Positions 1 through 7,779 of a stretch of DNA of 40,330 nt are shown here, piece after piece (within the stretch, counting starts at the first letter, position 1; every line of letters starts with the position of its first letter). The stretch comes from TTA-H9 sp002071415 (GTDB lineage: Bacteria > Bacteroidota > Bacteroidia > Bacteroidales > TTA-H9). The translations under genes were made by a program, and so were the position numbers. The stretch covers positions 1-40,330 of the forward strand of contig DAONSX010000020.1 in assembly GCA_035411425.1 (NCBI GenBank), read 5' to 3'. The notes beneath the pieces were generated by a model. The model had not been told where the DNA came from and did no database searches. It saw only the letters and a program-made list of their open reading frames with translations.

Positions 1-76
1 AAGGAAATTGCATCCCTAAGGCTCTCAAGTTGGGTTACGTTATTACAATTATTGTAGCTTAAGACCCGTTCCCTAT

Positions 77-1033
77 TTGGCTCCAGTTGGCTTAGGCTGT
101 GCTTTTCATCTCGATTCTTTCGAAAACCCGATTATCGAATCTATTTCTTTCCTTCAAACTCATTATATCTATGTACCCCATAACAGGTCTCATTTTTGCG
201 TAGGTTTTATGGACATGCATACAATGAAAATGATTGATAGTTTAGGTCCGCTTATCACTCCACCCCCTCCTCGTCCTCAAATGATTAACGATACCCTCTG
301 GGTTAGAAATATCCCCTTGAATTTGAAAAAATTTCAAGGATATGATTCACTTCTTATCATGATAATACCACTGGGTTATTATCCAACTCTTACTCGCGAT
401 ATTGGTCCGGCTTTAACATGTGATAATTGTCCGGCACCTTCGGGACATAAACATTCTTACAGATATTTTTTTGAGCTTGGTTATTTCGAATCTTGGTTTT
501 ATGGAGAATTTTACATAGAGCTTACTATACTGGATGGTGTAACAGGCAAGCGTTATGTTCTGAAACCCGGAGAAAAACCAGCTTACAATATTTTTCGCTG
601 GCAGGAAACACTTCCATTGAATTATCAGCTAATGACGGCCGAACACCTTGCCGATACTTTCTGGATGGATACTGAAGTATCGAAGGGATGGTATGATTAC
701 TTCATCGAGGCAACTTATTCCAAAGCTCAGACTTATTATTCCGATACGGTAAGAGTGTATTTCCCCACTTCCGAAGGAGTAGAAGAATCAACTTCGGGAA
801 GAATGAGAATTTGGCCCAACCCCGTTCGTGATGTTTTGTTCATTGAAAGTAAAGAACCCATTATCAGGATAGAGGTTTACAATATGCAGGGCATCAGGGT
901 AATGCAAGAAGCATTGTCGGAGGTTTCGAGTTATCGACTTTCGATGCAAAAGTTACATTCGGGGATGTATCATGTTTGTATGTTCGATAAAAAAGGAAGC
1001 AGGTCGGTAACCAATGTTGTGGTAAGGCGATAA
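77..1033 (+). CDS. T9SS type A sorting-domain protein, 5' end unresolved
   Basis: The last 75 residues or so form a Por secretion-system (type A) C-terminal sorting domain: an RIWPNPVRDVLFIE start, the IEVYNMQGIRV strand, a LHSGMYHV turn and a VTNVVVRR end. Such domains send exported proteins through the type IX system to the cell surface. The body (to about residue 235) is not recognised; it is rich in Tyr, Phe and Pro, with CDNCPAP near residue 115. The first codon is TTG at 77. There is no ATG and no signal peptide, and the frame is open only back to a TAA at 17-19. T9SS cargo should have a signal peptide, so the true N-terminus lies off the window through a frameshift, or the gene is broken. 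Sorting-domain call firm; start and function unknown. Confidence 0.6.
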   Translation: MAPVGLGCAFHLDSFENPIIESISFLQTHYIYVPHNRSHFCVGFMDMHTMKMIDSLGPLITPPPPRPQMINDTLWVRNIPLNLKKFQGYDSLLIMIIPLGYYPTLTRDIGPALTCDNCPAPSGHKHSYRYFFELGYFESWFYGEFYIELTILDGVTGKRYVLKPGEKPAYNIFRWQETLPLNYQLMTAEHLADTFWMDTEVSKGWYDYFIEATYSKAQTYYSDTVRVYFPTSEGVEESTSGRMRIWPNPVRDVLFIESKEPIIRIEVYNMQGIRVMQEALSEVSSYRLSMQKLHSGMYHVCMFDKKGSRSVTNVVVRR

Positions 1034-1116
1034 GTATTGGGATATTTGATGAAAGTCGAATTCCAGATTTCAGGATGGCGGGAATCGATAGATTGAGGCG
1101 TTAGGCTAAAAGGTTG

Positions 1117-1172
1117 CCTCGGTACACTGCTCGCTTCGCTTGCGGCGCTCGATGACCGATATCTCGATATAC
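1117..1172. repeat. REP-like GC-rich hairpin element (candidate)
   Basis: This is a GC-rich island in an AT-rich gap between two plus-strand genes. TCGGT (1119-1123) pairs with ACCGA (1155-1159), enclosing GC-rich sequence with its own CGC/GCG pairing. It is followed at once by ATATC-TC-GATAT (about 1159-1170). The composition and fold resemble the short palindromic intergenic repeats scattered in many Bacteroidetes genomes. Only one copy is in the window, so the repeat call is inference. Confidence 0.3.
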
Positions 1173-1230
1173 TATTATAAACCACTCAACATCTGACAGA
1201 GTTGATAATAGAATGGGATTCCAAAATTTT

Positions 1231-1238
1231 TATTTTTG
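1231..1238 (+). promoter_or_regulatory. -7 box TATTTTTG before the Gfo/Idh/MocA gene
   Basis: A perfect TAnnTTTG box ends 19 bases before the ATG at 1258. It lies downstream of the alternative ATG at 1213, so it argues for 1258 as the start. No TTG is seen at the usual 17-23 base spacing upstream. Confidence 0.5.
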
Positions 1239-1257
1239 TCAGAAAAACAAAAATAAC

Positions 1258-2652
1258 ATGGCAGAAAAATTTTCGAGAAGAGATGTTTTGAAAGTATTGG
1301 GTCTCACCTTAGGCGGGACCTTACTACCTAAAATTTCATGGCCAAGGGACGAGCCGGTTTATCCGCTTATCCTGCCTGAAGAACCCGCAGTGCCTCTTTC
1401 CAAACCCATTACGGCTATAACCCTTGGAGCAGGTTCACGGGGGAATGTGTATGGCAATTATGCCCTTTATTATCCTGAACAGTTGAAGATTATTGGCGTG
1501 GCCGAACCCATTCCCATTCGTAACGAAAGATACAGCAAACTGCATCATATTACCGACGAAAACCGGTTTGTAACCTGGGAGCAGGTATTCGAGCGTCCAA
1601 AATTTGCCGATGCCGTCCTCATTACAACCCCCGATCGATTGCATTATGGTCCGGCCATGGCCGCCCTGAAAATGGGCTATGATTTGCTCTTGGAGAAACC
1701 CATAGCTCCTTCGGAAAAAGAATGTTTGGACATTTTGGAACTCACCGAAAAAACGGGTCAAATTGTTGCTGTTTGTCATGTTTTGAGATATTCTCCCTAT
1801 TTCATCAAATTAAAAGAGCTTGTGCAGAAGAAGGCCATTGGGGAATTGATCAGCATTCAGCACATGGAACCCATCGAACATATTCACATGAGTCATTCGT
1901 ATGTAAGAGGTAACTGGCATAATTCGAAAGAATCTACGCCTATTATTCTTGCCAAATCATGTCACGATCTCGATATTTTACGATGGATCGTGGTTAAGCC
2001 TTCTAAACGTATTCAAGCATTTGGCGATCTTAGTTGGTTTAAAAAAGAAAATGCTCCCCGGGGTGCAACTCCGCGCTGTATGGATGGATGCGCCATCGAA
2101 CGCAATTGTCCTTATTCTGCCCTGAAGATTTACTACCGTGAACGAGGCTGGCTTTATGTATTCGATTTACCCGACGAAAAGGAAAAAGAAGGAGATGCCA
2201 TACTGGAATATCTGAGAAGCACAAATTATGGCCGCTGTGTGTATGATATGGACAATGACCAATGCGATCATTATATCACCAACATCGAATTTGAAGGAGG
2301 TATAACGGCCAGCTTCAGTATGGAAGCCCTTACACCCTGGGGTGGACGTCGCACACGTATCATGGGGAGTATGGGCTACATAGAAGGAGATATGGACCGG
2401 CTTACACTATACGATTTCCGTACCGATAAATCGGAAACTTTAGAATCTAAGGCCATAGATGTTGAAAATTACGAACATGCAGGCCATGGCGGAGGTGATT
2501 GGCGACTGGTATCCAATTGGGTTCAAGCTGTAGACCAGCATAACCCAAATTTGCTCACTTCTACCATAAGTCAATCCATCGAAAGCCATATCATGGGTTT
2601 CAGAGCCGAAAAAAGCCGGTTGAATGGTAAAGTGGAAAAGATCGATATGTAA
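1258..2652 (+). CDS. Gfo/Idh/MocA family oxidoreductase with Tat signal
   Basis: NAD(P)-dependent oxidoreductase, probably acting on a sugar or sugar-like substrate. The N-terminus from 1258 carries a twin-arginine signal (SRRDVLKVLG followed by a hydrophobic stretch), so export in folded form with cofactor is likely. The Rossmann part shows GAGSRGNVYGNYA, the family's EKP motif is in LLEKPIAPSE, and CHVLRYSPYF and SCHDLDILRWI follow as in the substrate domain. A Cys cluster C-x3-C-x5-C (CMDGCAIERNC) lies just past the middle. An ATG at 1213 would add 15 residues before the Tat motif, but the promoter box at 1231 disfavours it. Exported Gfo/Idh/MocA proteins include the GH109 glycosidases, so an NAD-dependent glycosidase is an alternative. 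Length (464) suits the family. Exact substrate unknown. Confidence 0.85.
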   Translation: MAEKFSRRDVLKVLGLTLGGTLLPKISWPRDEPVYPLILPEEPAVPLSKPITAITLGAGSRGNVYGNYALYYPEQLKIIGVAEPIPIRNERYSKLHHITDENRFVTWEQVFERPKFADAVLITTPDRLHYGPAMAALKMGYDLLLEKPIAPSEKECLDILELTEKTGQIVAVCHVLRYSPYFIKLKELVQKKAIGELISIQHMEPIEHIHMSHSYVRGNWHNSKESTPIILAKSCHDLDILRWIVVKPSKRIQAFGDLSWFKKENAPRGATPRCMDGCAIERNCPYSALKIYYRERGWLYVFDLPDEKEKEGDAILEYLRSTNYGRCVYDMDNDQCDHYITNIEFEGGITASFSMEALTPWGGRRTRIMGSMGYIEGDMDRLTLYDFRTDKSETLESKAIDVENYEHAGHGGGDWRLVSNWVQAVDQHNPNLLTSTISQSIESHIMGFRAEKSRLNGKVEKIDM

Positions 2653-2809
2653 AGAATTTGCTTCCCGATCGATATATTTAAACCATGATCGACCATGTCC
2701 ATCACCCGAACATCATATTGTGGAAAAGATCGTTTCCCGAAAATAATTCAACATTTTCATCCTCTCGCCATAAGGATCGTTTACATCTGTCAGTTTTATG
2801 AAGAATCTA

Positions 2810-2817
2810 TATTTTTG
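2810..2817 (+). promoter_or_regulatory. -7 box TATTTTTG before a 31-codon ORF
   Basis: A perfect TAnnTTTG box in the 2653-3010 gap. Transcription would start near 2822, about 40 bases before the ATG at 2863. I see no clear TTG partner upstream. Confidence 0.35.
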
Positions 2818-2862
2818 ACTCATTCTAAACAACGATATTTTCAAATTTATTCATTGTTAATT

Positions 2863-2958
2863 ATGAATAAAATTGACGGTCAGCGTATAGATGAGCTAAT
2901 AACACAAGTCTTTTGGTCGAAGGAACCAACCATTAATTATGGGGTATTGATGAATTAA
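2863..2958 (+). CDS. possible 31-residue small ORF
   Basis: A short reading frame, MNKIDGQRIDEL to a TAA at 2956-2958. It is mildly acidic and has no signal peptide or membrane segment. The frame is open upstream to an ATG at 2695 (87 codons), but that stretch does not read like a folded protein and the -7 box at 2810 lies inside it. It may be a real small protein, a leader, or a gene remnant. No family recognised; low confidence. The rest of the 2653-3010 gap holds only the two promoter boxes listed. Confidence 0.2.
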   Translation: MNKIDGQRIDELITQVFWSKEPTINYGVLMN

Positions 2959-2975
2959 AAACATTCATAGCTTTG
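2947..2975 (+). promoter_or_regulatory. promoter TTG-N18-TAGCTTTG for the zinc-ribbon/EEP pair
   Basis: This is the best complete Bacteroidetes promoter in the window: TTG at 2947-2949, 18 bases, then TAGCTTTG at 2968-2975. It sits 35 bases before the ATG at 3011 and should drive both 3011-3304 and 3316-4182. Confidence 0.65.
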
Positions 2976-3010
2976 CATTCGGATTTCTAATCTATCGAAT
3001 TTCATTACCA

Positions 3011-3304
3011 ATGGATTTAATCATATTTATAAGTGTTTATTTGATTTCATGCTTTGTCATTGCCTTCATGGCTTATAAGAAAAAGATCAACTGGTGGCTT
3101 GCTTTAATTATCAGTGTGATAGTAACGCCAGTAGGAGGTTTTATTTATTATCAAAGCAACAATCCAATCAAGGCATATAAAGAAGTTCGTTACAAGTGCC
3201 AGCGATGTGGTTTTTACTTTACCGAAAAAGCCACCTTTTGCCCTTTTTGTGAACATGATGGGCACAAAATACCCTTGAAAAAGATATATGTTGATATGAC
3301 CTAA
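3011..3304 (+). CDS. small membrane protein with C-terminal zinc ribbon
   Basis: A 97-residue protein. Residues 1-20 and about 29-47 are hydrophobic membrane segments joined by a short basic loop (KKKINWW). The C-terminal half has two Cys pairs, CQRC and CPFC, spaced like a zinc ribbon of the rubredoxin/zinc-beta-ribbon type. By the positive-inside rule the ribbon probably faces the cytoplasm, which is inference. It has its own strong promoter and lies 11 bases before the EEP gene, so the two are likely cotranscribed. Specific role unknown. Confidence 0.7.
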   Translation: MDLIIFISVYLISCFVIAFMAYKKKINWWLALIISVIVTPVGGFIYYQSNNPIKAYKEVRYKCQRCGFYFTEKATFCPFCEHDGHKIPLKKIYVDMT

Positions 3305-3315
3305 AACTTTTTTTC

Positions 3316-4182
3316 ATGCATAAGTTCACAAGAATTTTCTATCTAATTTTTATTTATACAGTTTTAAGTGGAATTCAGTCATATTCGCAAAATTCCCTAT
3401 CCGAAAACCTTTCATTGGGAGTGATGACATTCAACATAAGGCTGGATACTCGAGAAGATGGTAAGAATGCATGGCCATATCGCAAGGCTGCTGTTATCGA
3501 GATGTTGCAAAACACACATCCAGCTATTATAGGATTTCAGGAGGTCTTACATCATCAGGTTGAAGAAATTGCAAAGGGTTTACGTGGTTATGTCCATTTT
3601 GGCGTTGGACGCGACGATGGAAAGCAAGGAGGCGAGTATTGCCCTATTTTTTTCGATTCTAAAGTTTTTTCATTAATAGATAGTAAGACCTTATGGTTGA
3701 GTGAAACACCTGATTTACCCGGTTCATTAGGATGGGATGCAGGCTGTAAACGATTAGTCAGCGTCGTTTTATTGAAGGAAAAATCAAGTGGAAAAGAATT
3801 GTATGTGCTCAATACTCATTTCGATCATCAGGGAGAAAAAGCTCGAATAGAAAGCGCCAAAATGATAAGCAGGCTCTGCCAGGAGATGATTCAAAATGCA
3901 CCGGTTATTCTTCTGGGAGATCTCAATGCCTCGTCAGAAACAGAAATCTATAGAATTTTAACAGAGCAAAGTTCACTGAAAGATGCCCAAACCATAGCAG
4001 AACGGAAAGATGAAGTCGACAATTGCACATTTACGGGTTTCGATGGAGATTCATGCGAGCATATCGACTTTATATGGATGCCCCAGAATGCCAAAGTAAA
4101 CCTCTACAAAATCATTCTCAATCAAACACCACAGGGCTGGCTTTCCGATCACCGACCCATTTATTGCAAAATAGAGCTTTAG
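3316..4182 (+). CDS. secreted endonuclease/exonuclease/phosphatase (EEP) family hydrolase
   Basis: A 288-residue metal-dependent phosphodiesterase/phosphatase fold. A signal peptide (MHKFTRIFYLIFIYTVLSG, ending near QSYSQ) is followed by the EEP core: MTFNIRLDTREDGKNAWPYRK, IGFQEV (metal-binding Glu), NTHFDHQGEKARIESA, ILLGDLNASSE (Asp and Asn of the active site) and the closing SDHRPI His motif. All catalytic elements are present. Exported members cleave phosphodiesters or phosphoesters of nucleic acids, inositol phosphates or lipids; the substrate here cannot be told. It is second in a pair with the zinc-ribbon gene and converges tail to tail with the lipoprotein gene on the other strand, with only two bases between stop codons. 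Confidence 0.88.
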   Translation: MHKFTRIFYLIFIYTVLSGIQSYSQNSLSENLSLGVMTFNIRLDTREDGKNAWPYRKAAVIEMLQNTHPAIIGFQEVLHHQVEEIAKGLRGYVHFGVGRDDGKQGGEYCPIFFDSKVFSLIDSKTLWLSETPDLPGSLGWDAGCKRLVSVVLLKEKSSGKELYVLNTHFDHQGEKARIESAKMISRLCQEMIQNAPVILLGDLNASSETEIYRILTEQSSLKDAQTIAERKDEVDNCTFTGFDGDSCEHIDFIWMPQNAKVNLYKIILNQTPQGWLSDHRPIYCKIEL

Positions 4183-4184
4183 AT

Positions 4185-4577
4185 TTATCGAAAATCTTTC
4201 ATGGCTTTTTGCAAAGCATCATAATAATAATCTCTTCTTTCGCCCCTAATGAGATAGGCATTGATTTCATTATCGAGCTGTTGCATTTGCCTTTGGAGTT
4301 CGGCCAATTGTTTCGAATCATCTTCATTTCCTGTATCGGCACCTGGCACCAATGCTTGTTGCTTCCGTATTAACTCGATTTTTCGGGCAATAAAATCGTC
4401 GAGTACCTGTTTTTCGCTCTCACTCAAAACTCCTTTAGGAGAACTTTCTACCCCAGGGCTGTAATTTATCTGGCTTCTTTGAGTTGCAGTTTGCTGAGTG
4501 GATGAACATGCAGCCAATAAAAGCACAAACATTAGAGACGAAAATAGTTTATCTATAAATTGGTGGGTGTTACTCAT
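4185..4577 (-). CDS. small helical lipoprotein
   Basis: From the ATG at 4577 the product is 130 residues with a lipoprotein signal, LFSSLMFVLLLAAC, lipidated at the Cys of LLAAC. The mature part is Ser/Thr/Gln-rich and then charged and helical, with a likely coiled coil (SESEKQVLDDFIARKIELIRKQ and LAELQRQMQQLDNEINAYL). An upstream ATG at 4607 would overlap the peptidase gene by 23 bases and put ten residues before the signal; the 4577 start leaves a 7-base gap and is preferred. It is last in the guaB-to-DPP11 array, so a periplasmic or outer-membrane accessory role is plausible. No family recognised. Confidence 0.7.
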   Translation of the reverse strand: MSNTHQFIDKLFSSLMFVLLLAACSSTQQTATQRSQINYSPGVESSPKGVLSESEKQVLDDFIARKIELIRKQQALVPGADTGNEDDSKQLAELQRQMQQLDNEINAYLIRGERRDYYYDALQKAMKDFR

Positions 4578-4584
4578 TTTTATA

Positions 4585-6753
4585 TTATTGAACGATTGAC
4601 ATTTCATCGATCAGGCGGGAGGCTCCGGCATATTTATCGATAATGAACAGGCAATAGCGAATATCGAGAGTTATATTACGACATAAATTAGGATCATACA
4701 TCAAATCACTCATCGTTCCTTCCCAATTGCGGTCGAAATTGAGACCAATGAGTTGGCCCTCAGCATTTAGTAATGGGCTTCCCGAGTTTCCACCCGAGGT
4801 GTGATTATTGGCAATGAAAGCCACCGGCATGTTACCCGATTTATCGGCATATCGCCCAAAATTCTTCTGTTCGTAAAGCTGTTTCAGTCTGATAGGCACC
4901 TGATAGTCGGCTATTACTGAGTCTTCTTTTTCGATTACACCTTTCAGAGTAGTTTGGTGAAGATAATGCACGGCATCGCGAGGGTAATAATCGAGAATGT
5001 TTCCGTAAGCAACCCTAAGCGTGGAATTGGCATCGGGATAGAACAATCGATCGGGCTCCATTTCCATCTGTGCTTTCATGTAAGTCCGCTGGAGGCTGTC
5101 GAGCGACTGCTGAAGAGGTTTTACTCTTGCCTGCAGTTCATTTTTATGAAACGAGCTCAATGAAGAAGCAAGTTCATAAATTGGGTCTTTTAGAATTCTC
5201 CTTGCATCGGAGGGTTTGTAATTTTTCAGTAAGCCCAGTAAACGTTCCTGATGGGGGAACAAAGATTTATCGAAAATCGCCGAAAGGCGGCCGCCATATT
5301 TCTGGTTCCAATTGTCCAGCGAGATTGGGAAGAGGATATTTTGTCTATTCTTCTGGTATTCATCCAGTAAGGTTTTCATCATTTCAAAATCAAGGGGTGG
5401 GTAATAATTTTTGTAAAATGATGGGAGACTGGCAAGCAGTTGTTTTTTGGTTTTTCGAATGAAGGCCGTATCGGGTCGAGGTTTCACCGAAGCATCCACC
5501 AGTGTCTGAAATGAACGGGCTATCGAAAGACATTCTATTCCAAAGGCAGCCTCCGAAAGCCATAGTTCAGAGACGCGATAATAGGCATACTCCAGGTATT
5601 TTTTTTCGTAAAGCGGAAGCAATTCGTTGTAAGGTCCATGTTGGGCCCATCGAGAAAAATTACTTTCATAATCCTGTTTTCGTGAAATAGCATTTATTCG
5701 GGTTATGCCGCGATTTTCGCCCGTCCATTTTTTCCAGCCATTGGCTAAACCTGCACTTTTGGAGGCATATTGAATGCAGATGGTTTTATTTACCTGCATG
5801 TATTCATCCATAATTCGAAGACGAATATCGCGCAGGTGAATCCTGACAGGATTTTGTTGTTCGGTAATAGACCGAATGACGAAAGATGGGAGATATTCCC
5901 GAGTAGAACCGGGATATCCATAAACAAAAGTAAAATCACCTTTCTCTATTCCTTTCAAAGAGATGGGAAGAAAACGGCGAGGTTGGTAAGGTCGGTTATT
6001 GGGGCTATAATCGGCTGGGAGATTATTTGCATCGGCATAGATACGGAAAACCGAAAAATCGCCCGTATGCCTGGGCCACATCCAATTGTCAGTATCGCCG
6101 CCAAATTTTCCTATACTCGATGGAGGTGCTCCTACAAGGCGAACATCCCTAAAAATTTCATAAATAAAGAGATAAAACTGATTTCCATTGTAAAATGGTT
6201 CTATCTCCGCCTGATAATGAGTTCCCTGAATAGCTTCCTTGGTAATTTGCCCGCTGATTTGCGAAATGGTCTTGGCACGAGTTTTCTCATTCATTTCGGG
6301 CGTTAGGTTCTCGAGAATGGTTTGACTCACATCACGCATTTCGATAAGGAACGATACCTTTAATCCAGTGCATGGTAACTCATCCTCAAGGGTTCGGGCC
6401 CAGAATCCTTCTTCGAGATAATTCTGCTGTACCGAGCTATGTCGTTGAATGTAGCCATAACCACAATGATGATTCGTTAAGAGCAAGCCTTGGTCGGAAA
6501 CTACTTCGGCAGTACAACCTCCTCCAAATTGTACGATAGCATCTTTCAAACTGGAATGATTTACATCATAAATATCGCGGGCAGTTATCTTCAGGCCTTT
6601 CATCTGCATATCCCTCTGGTTGAGTTTTTCTAACAGAAGAGGAAGCCACATACCTTCATCGGCGTATGAATTACCGAATGATAACAATAAAATCCCCAAT
6701 AAGATAAAACGATGGCGGGCACAGATCATCAAGAATCGAATAAGTTTCAGCAT
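4585..6753 (-). CDS. dpp11: S46 family dipeptidyl-peptidase, DPP11 type (Asp/Glu-specific)
   Basis: A periplasmic serine exopeptidase removing N-terminal dipeptides, 722 residues, close to P. gingivalis DPP11 (720). A signal peptide precedes ADEGMW at residue 31, the usual mature start. The triad is visible: His96 in LLTNHHCGYG, Asp232 in WPRHTGDFSVF, Ser657 in HTSGGNSGSPLL. Specificity follows from Arg675 in LNFDRNWEG, 18 residues after the Ser, the same offset as Ser655/Arg673 in DPP11; DPP7 has Gly there. An acidic P1 preference is therefore expected. The gene lies 29 bases after the MoxR gene in a same-strand array. Such enzymes feed amino-acid catabolism in peptide-using Bacteroidetes. 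Confidence 0.92.
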   Translation of the reverse strand: MLKLIRFLMICARHRFILLGILLLSFGNSYADEGMWLPLLLEKLNQRDMQMKGLKITARDIYDVNHSSLKDAIVQFGGGCTAEVVSDQGLLLTNHHCGYGYIQRHSSVQQNYLEEGFWARTLEDELPCTGLKVSFLIEMRDVSQTILENLTPEMNEKTRAKTISQISGQITKEAIQGTHYQAEIEPFYNGNQFYLFIYEIFRDVRLVGAPPSSIGKFGGDTDNWMWPRHTGDFSVFRIYADANNLPADYSPNNRPYQPRRFLPISLKGIEKGDFTFVYGYPGSTREYLPSFVIRSITEQQNPVRIHLRDIRLRIMDEYMQVNKTICIQYASKSAGLANGWKKWTGENRGITRINAISRKQDYESNFSRWAQHGPYNELLPLYEKKYLEYAYYRVSELWLSEAAFGIECLSIARSFQTLVDASVKPRPDTAFIRKTKKQLLASLPSFYKNYYPPLDFEMMKTLLDEYQKNRQNILFPISLDNWNQKYGGRLSAIFDKSLFPHQERLLGLLKNYKPSDARRILKDPIYELASSLSSFHKNELQARVKPLQQSLDSLQRTYMKAQMEMEPDRLFYPDANSTLRVAYGNILDYYPRDAVHYLHQTTLKGVIEKEDSVIADYQVPIRLKQLYEQKNFGRYADKSGNMPVAFIANNHTSGGNSGSPLLNAEGQLIGLNFDRNWEGTMSDLMYDPNLCRNITLDIRYCLFIIDKYAGASRLIDEMSIVQ

Positions 6754-6782
6754 AAGTAATGATTTCTTAAAACATTTTTTCT

Positions 6783-7751
6783 CTATCGAGTTTCCATCAG
6801 ATGACGGATAATATCATCCACAGAAATTCCTTCGGCTTCAGCCTTATAATTACGAACGATGCGATGGCGCAGAACAGAAGTAGCAACGGCACGCACATCG
6901 TCCACATCGGGTGCATATCTTCCATCGAGGGCTGCATGGCATTTTGCGCCAAGGATGAGATATTGCGAAGCACGCGGACCGGCTCCCCATGTAATATATT
7001 TGGAGGTAAACAAAGATGCTCCCGGCCCAGGACGTGTACTACGAGCCAGCTTCACGGCATATTCATAAATAATCGGAGTAACGGGTAATTGCCTGATTAA
7101 ATCTTGATAATATAAAATCTGTTGGGCATCGAGCAATTGGGAAGGTTGTTGAAGCCCAGCACCTGTGGTTGCTTCCACTATATTAATCTCTTCCTTCAAG
7201 GAAGGGTAATCCAACCAGATATTGAACATGAAACGGTCAAGCTGGGCTTCGGGTAGAGGATAGGTTCCCTCCTGTTCTATGGGATTTTGCGTAGCCAGCA
7301 CGAAAAAGGGATTATCCAGGCTATAAGTGGTGCCCGCCACTGTAACGGACTTCTCCTGCATGGCTTCCAACAAAGCCGATTGGGTTTTTGGAGGGGTACG
7401 ATTGATTTCATCAGCAAGTATGACATGTGCAAAAACAGGGCCTTTCATAAAACGAAATCTTCGGTTTTCATCCAAAATTTCAGTACCTATGATATCGGAT
7501 GGCATTAAATCGGGTGTAAATTGAATACGATTGAACGAAAGCCCGAGAACTTTAGCCACGGTATTAACCAACAGCGTCTTGGCTAGCCCAGGTACACCAA
7601 TCAGTAAACAATGCCCTTGGCTGAAGATGCAAGTAATTACCTTTTCGATGGTTTCGTGCTGGCCAATGATCATTTTGCCAATCTCGGCTTTCATTTTTTC
7701 ATAAACATCGTGAAGCTGCTGTATGGATTCCGTTTCTTCGTAAGTTTTCAT
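6783..7751 (-). CDS. MoxR family AAA+ ATPase
   Basis: A 322-residue cytoplasmic AAA+ ATPase. Walker A is GVPGLAKT at residues 52-59 and Walker B is ILADEINR with Asp114-Glu115, followed by TPPKTQSALLEAMQE and the sensor-1 region FFVLATQNPIEQEGTYPLPEAQLDRF, all typical of MoxR. The C-terminal helical lid is complete (HRIVRNYKAEAEGI). MoxR proteins act as chaperones in assembly of metal or envelope complexes and usually sit beside DUF58/VWA genes. Those partners are absent here; the neighbours are SurA-type chaperones and a secreted peptidase, 28-29 bases away on either side. Family certain, client unknown. Confidence 0.93.
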   Translation of the reverse strand: MKTYEETESIQQLHDVYEKMKAEIGKMIIGQHETIEKVITCIFSQGHCLLIGVPGLAKTLLVNTVAKVLGLSFNRIQFTPDLMPSDIIGTEILDENRRFRFMKGPVFAHVILADEINRTPPKTQSALLEAMQEKSVTVAGTTYSLDNPFFVLATQNPIEQEGTYPLPEAQLDRFMFNIWLDYPSLKEEINIVEATTGAGLQQPSQLLDAQQILYYQDLIRQLPVTPIIYEYAVKLARSTRPGPGASLFTSKYITWGAGPRASQYLILGAKCHAALDGRYAPDVDDVRAVATSVLRHRIVRNYKAEAEGISVDDIIRHLMETR

Positions 7752-7779
7752 GAAAAAGAATTAACTTTATTAGATGTTG

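Noticed and set aside
970..1185. 71-codon frame on the minus strand over the end of the T9SS gene and the REP-like element
   Set aside because: Antisense to a real coding region, low-complexity Ser-rich start, no family features.
4181..4197. AGATTT-ATCGA-AAATCT hairpin at the convergent gene ends
   Set aside because: Only six AT-rich pairs and it overlaps both stop codons; too weak to call a terminator.
5770..6306. Long plus-strand frame inside the DPP11 gene
   Set aside because: Antisense shadow; the S46 gene has an intact catalytic triad and family length.
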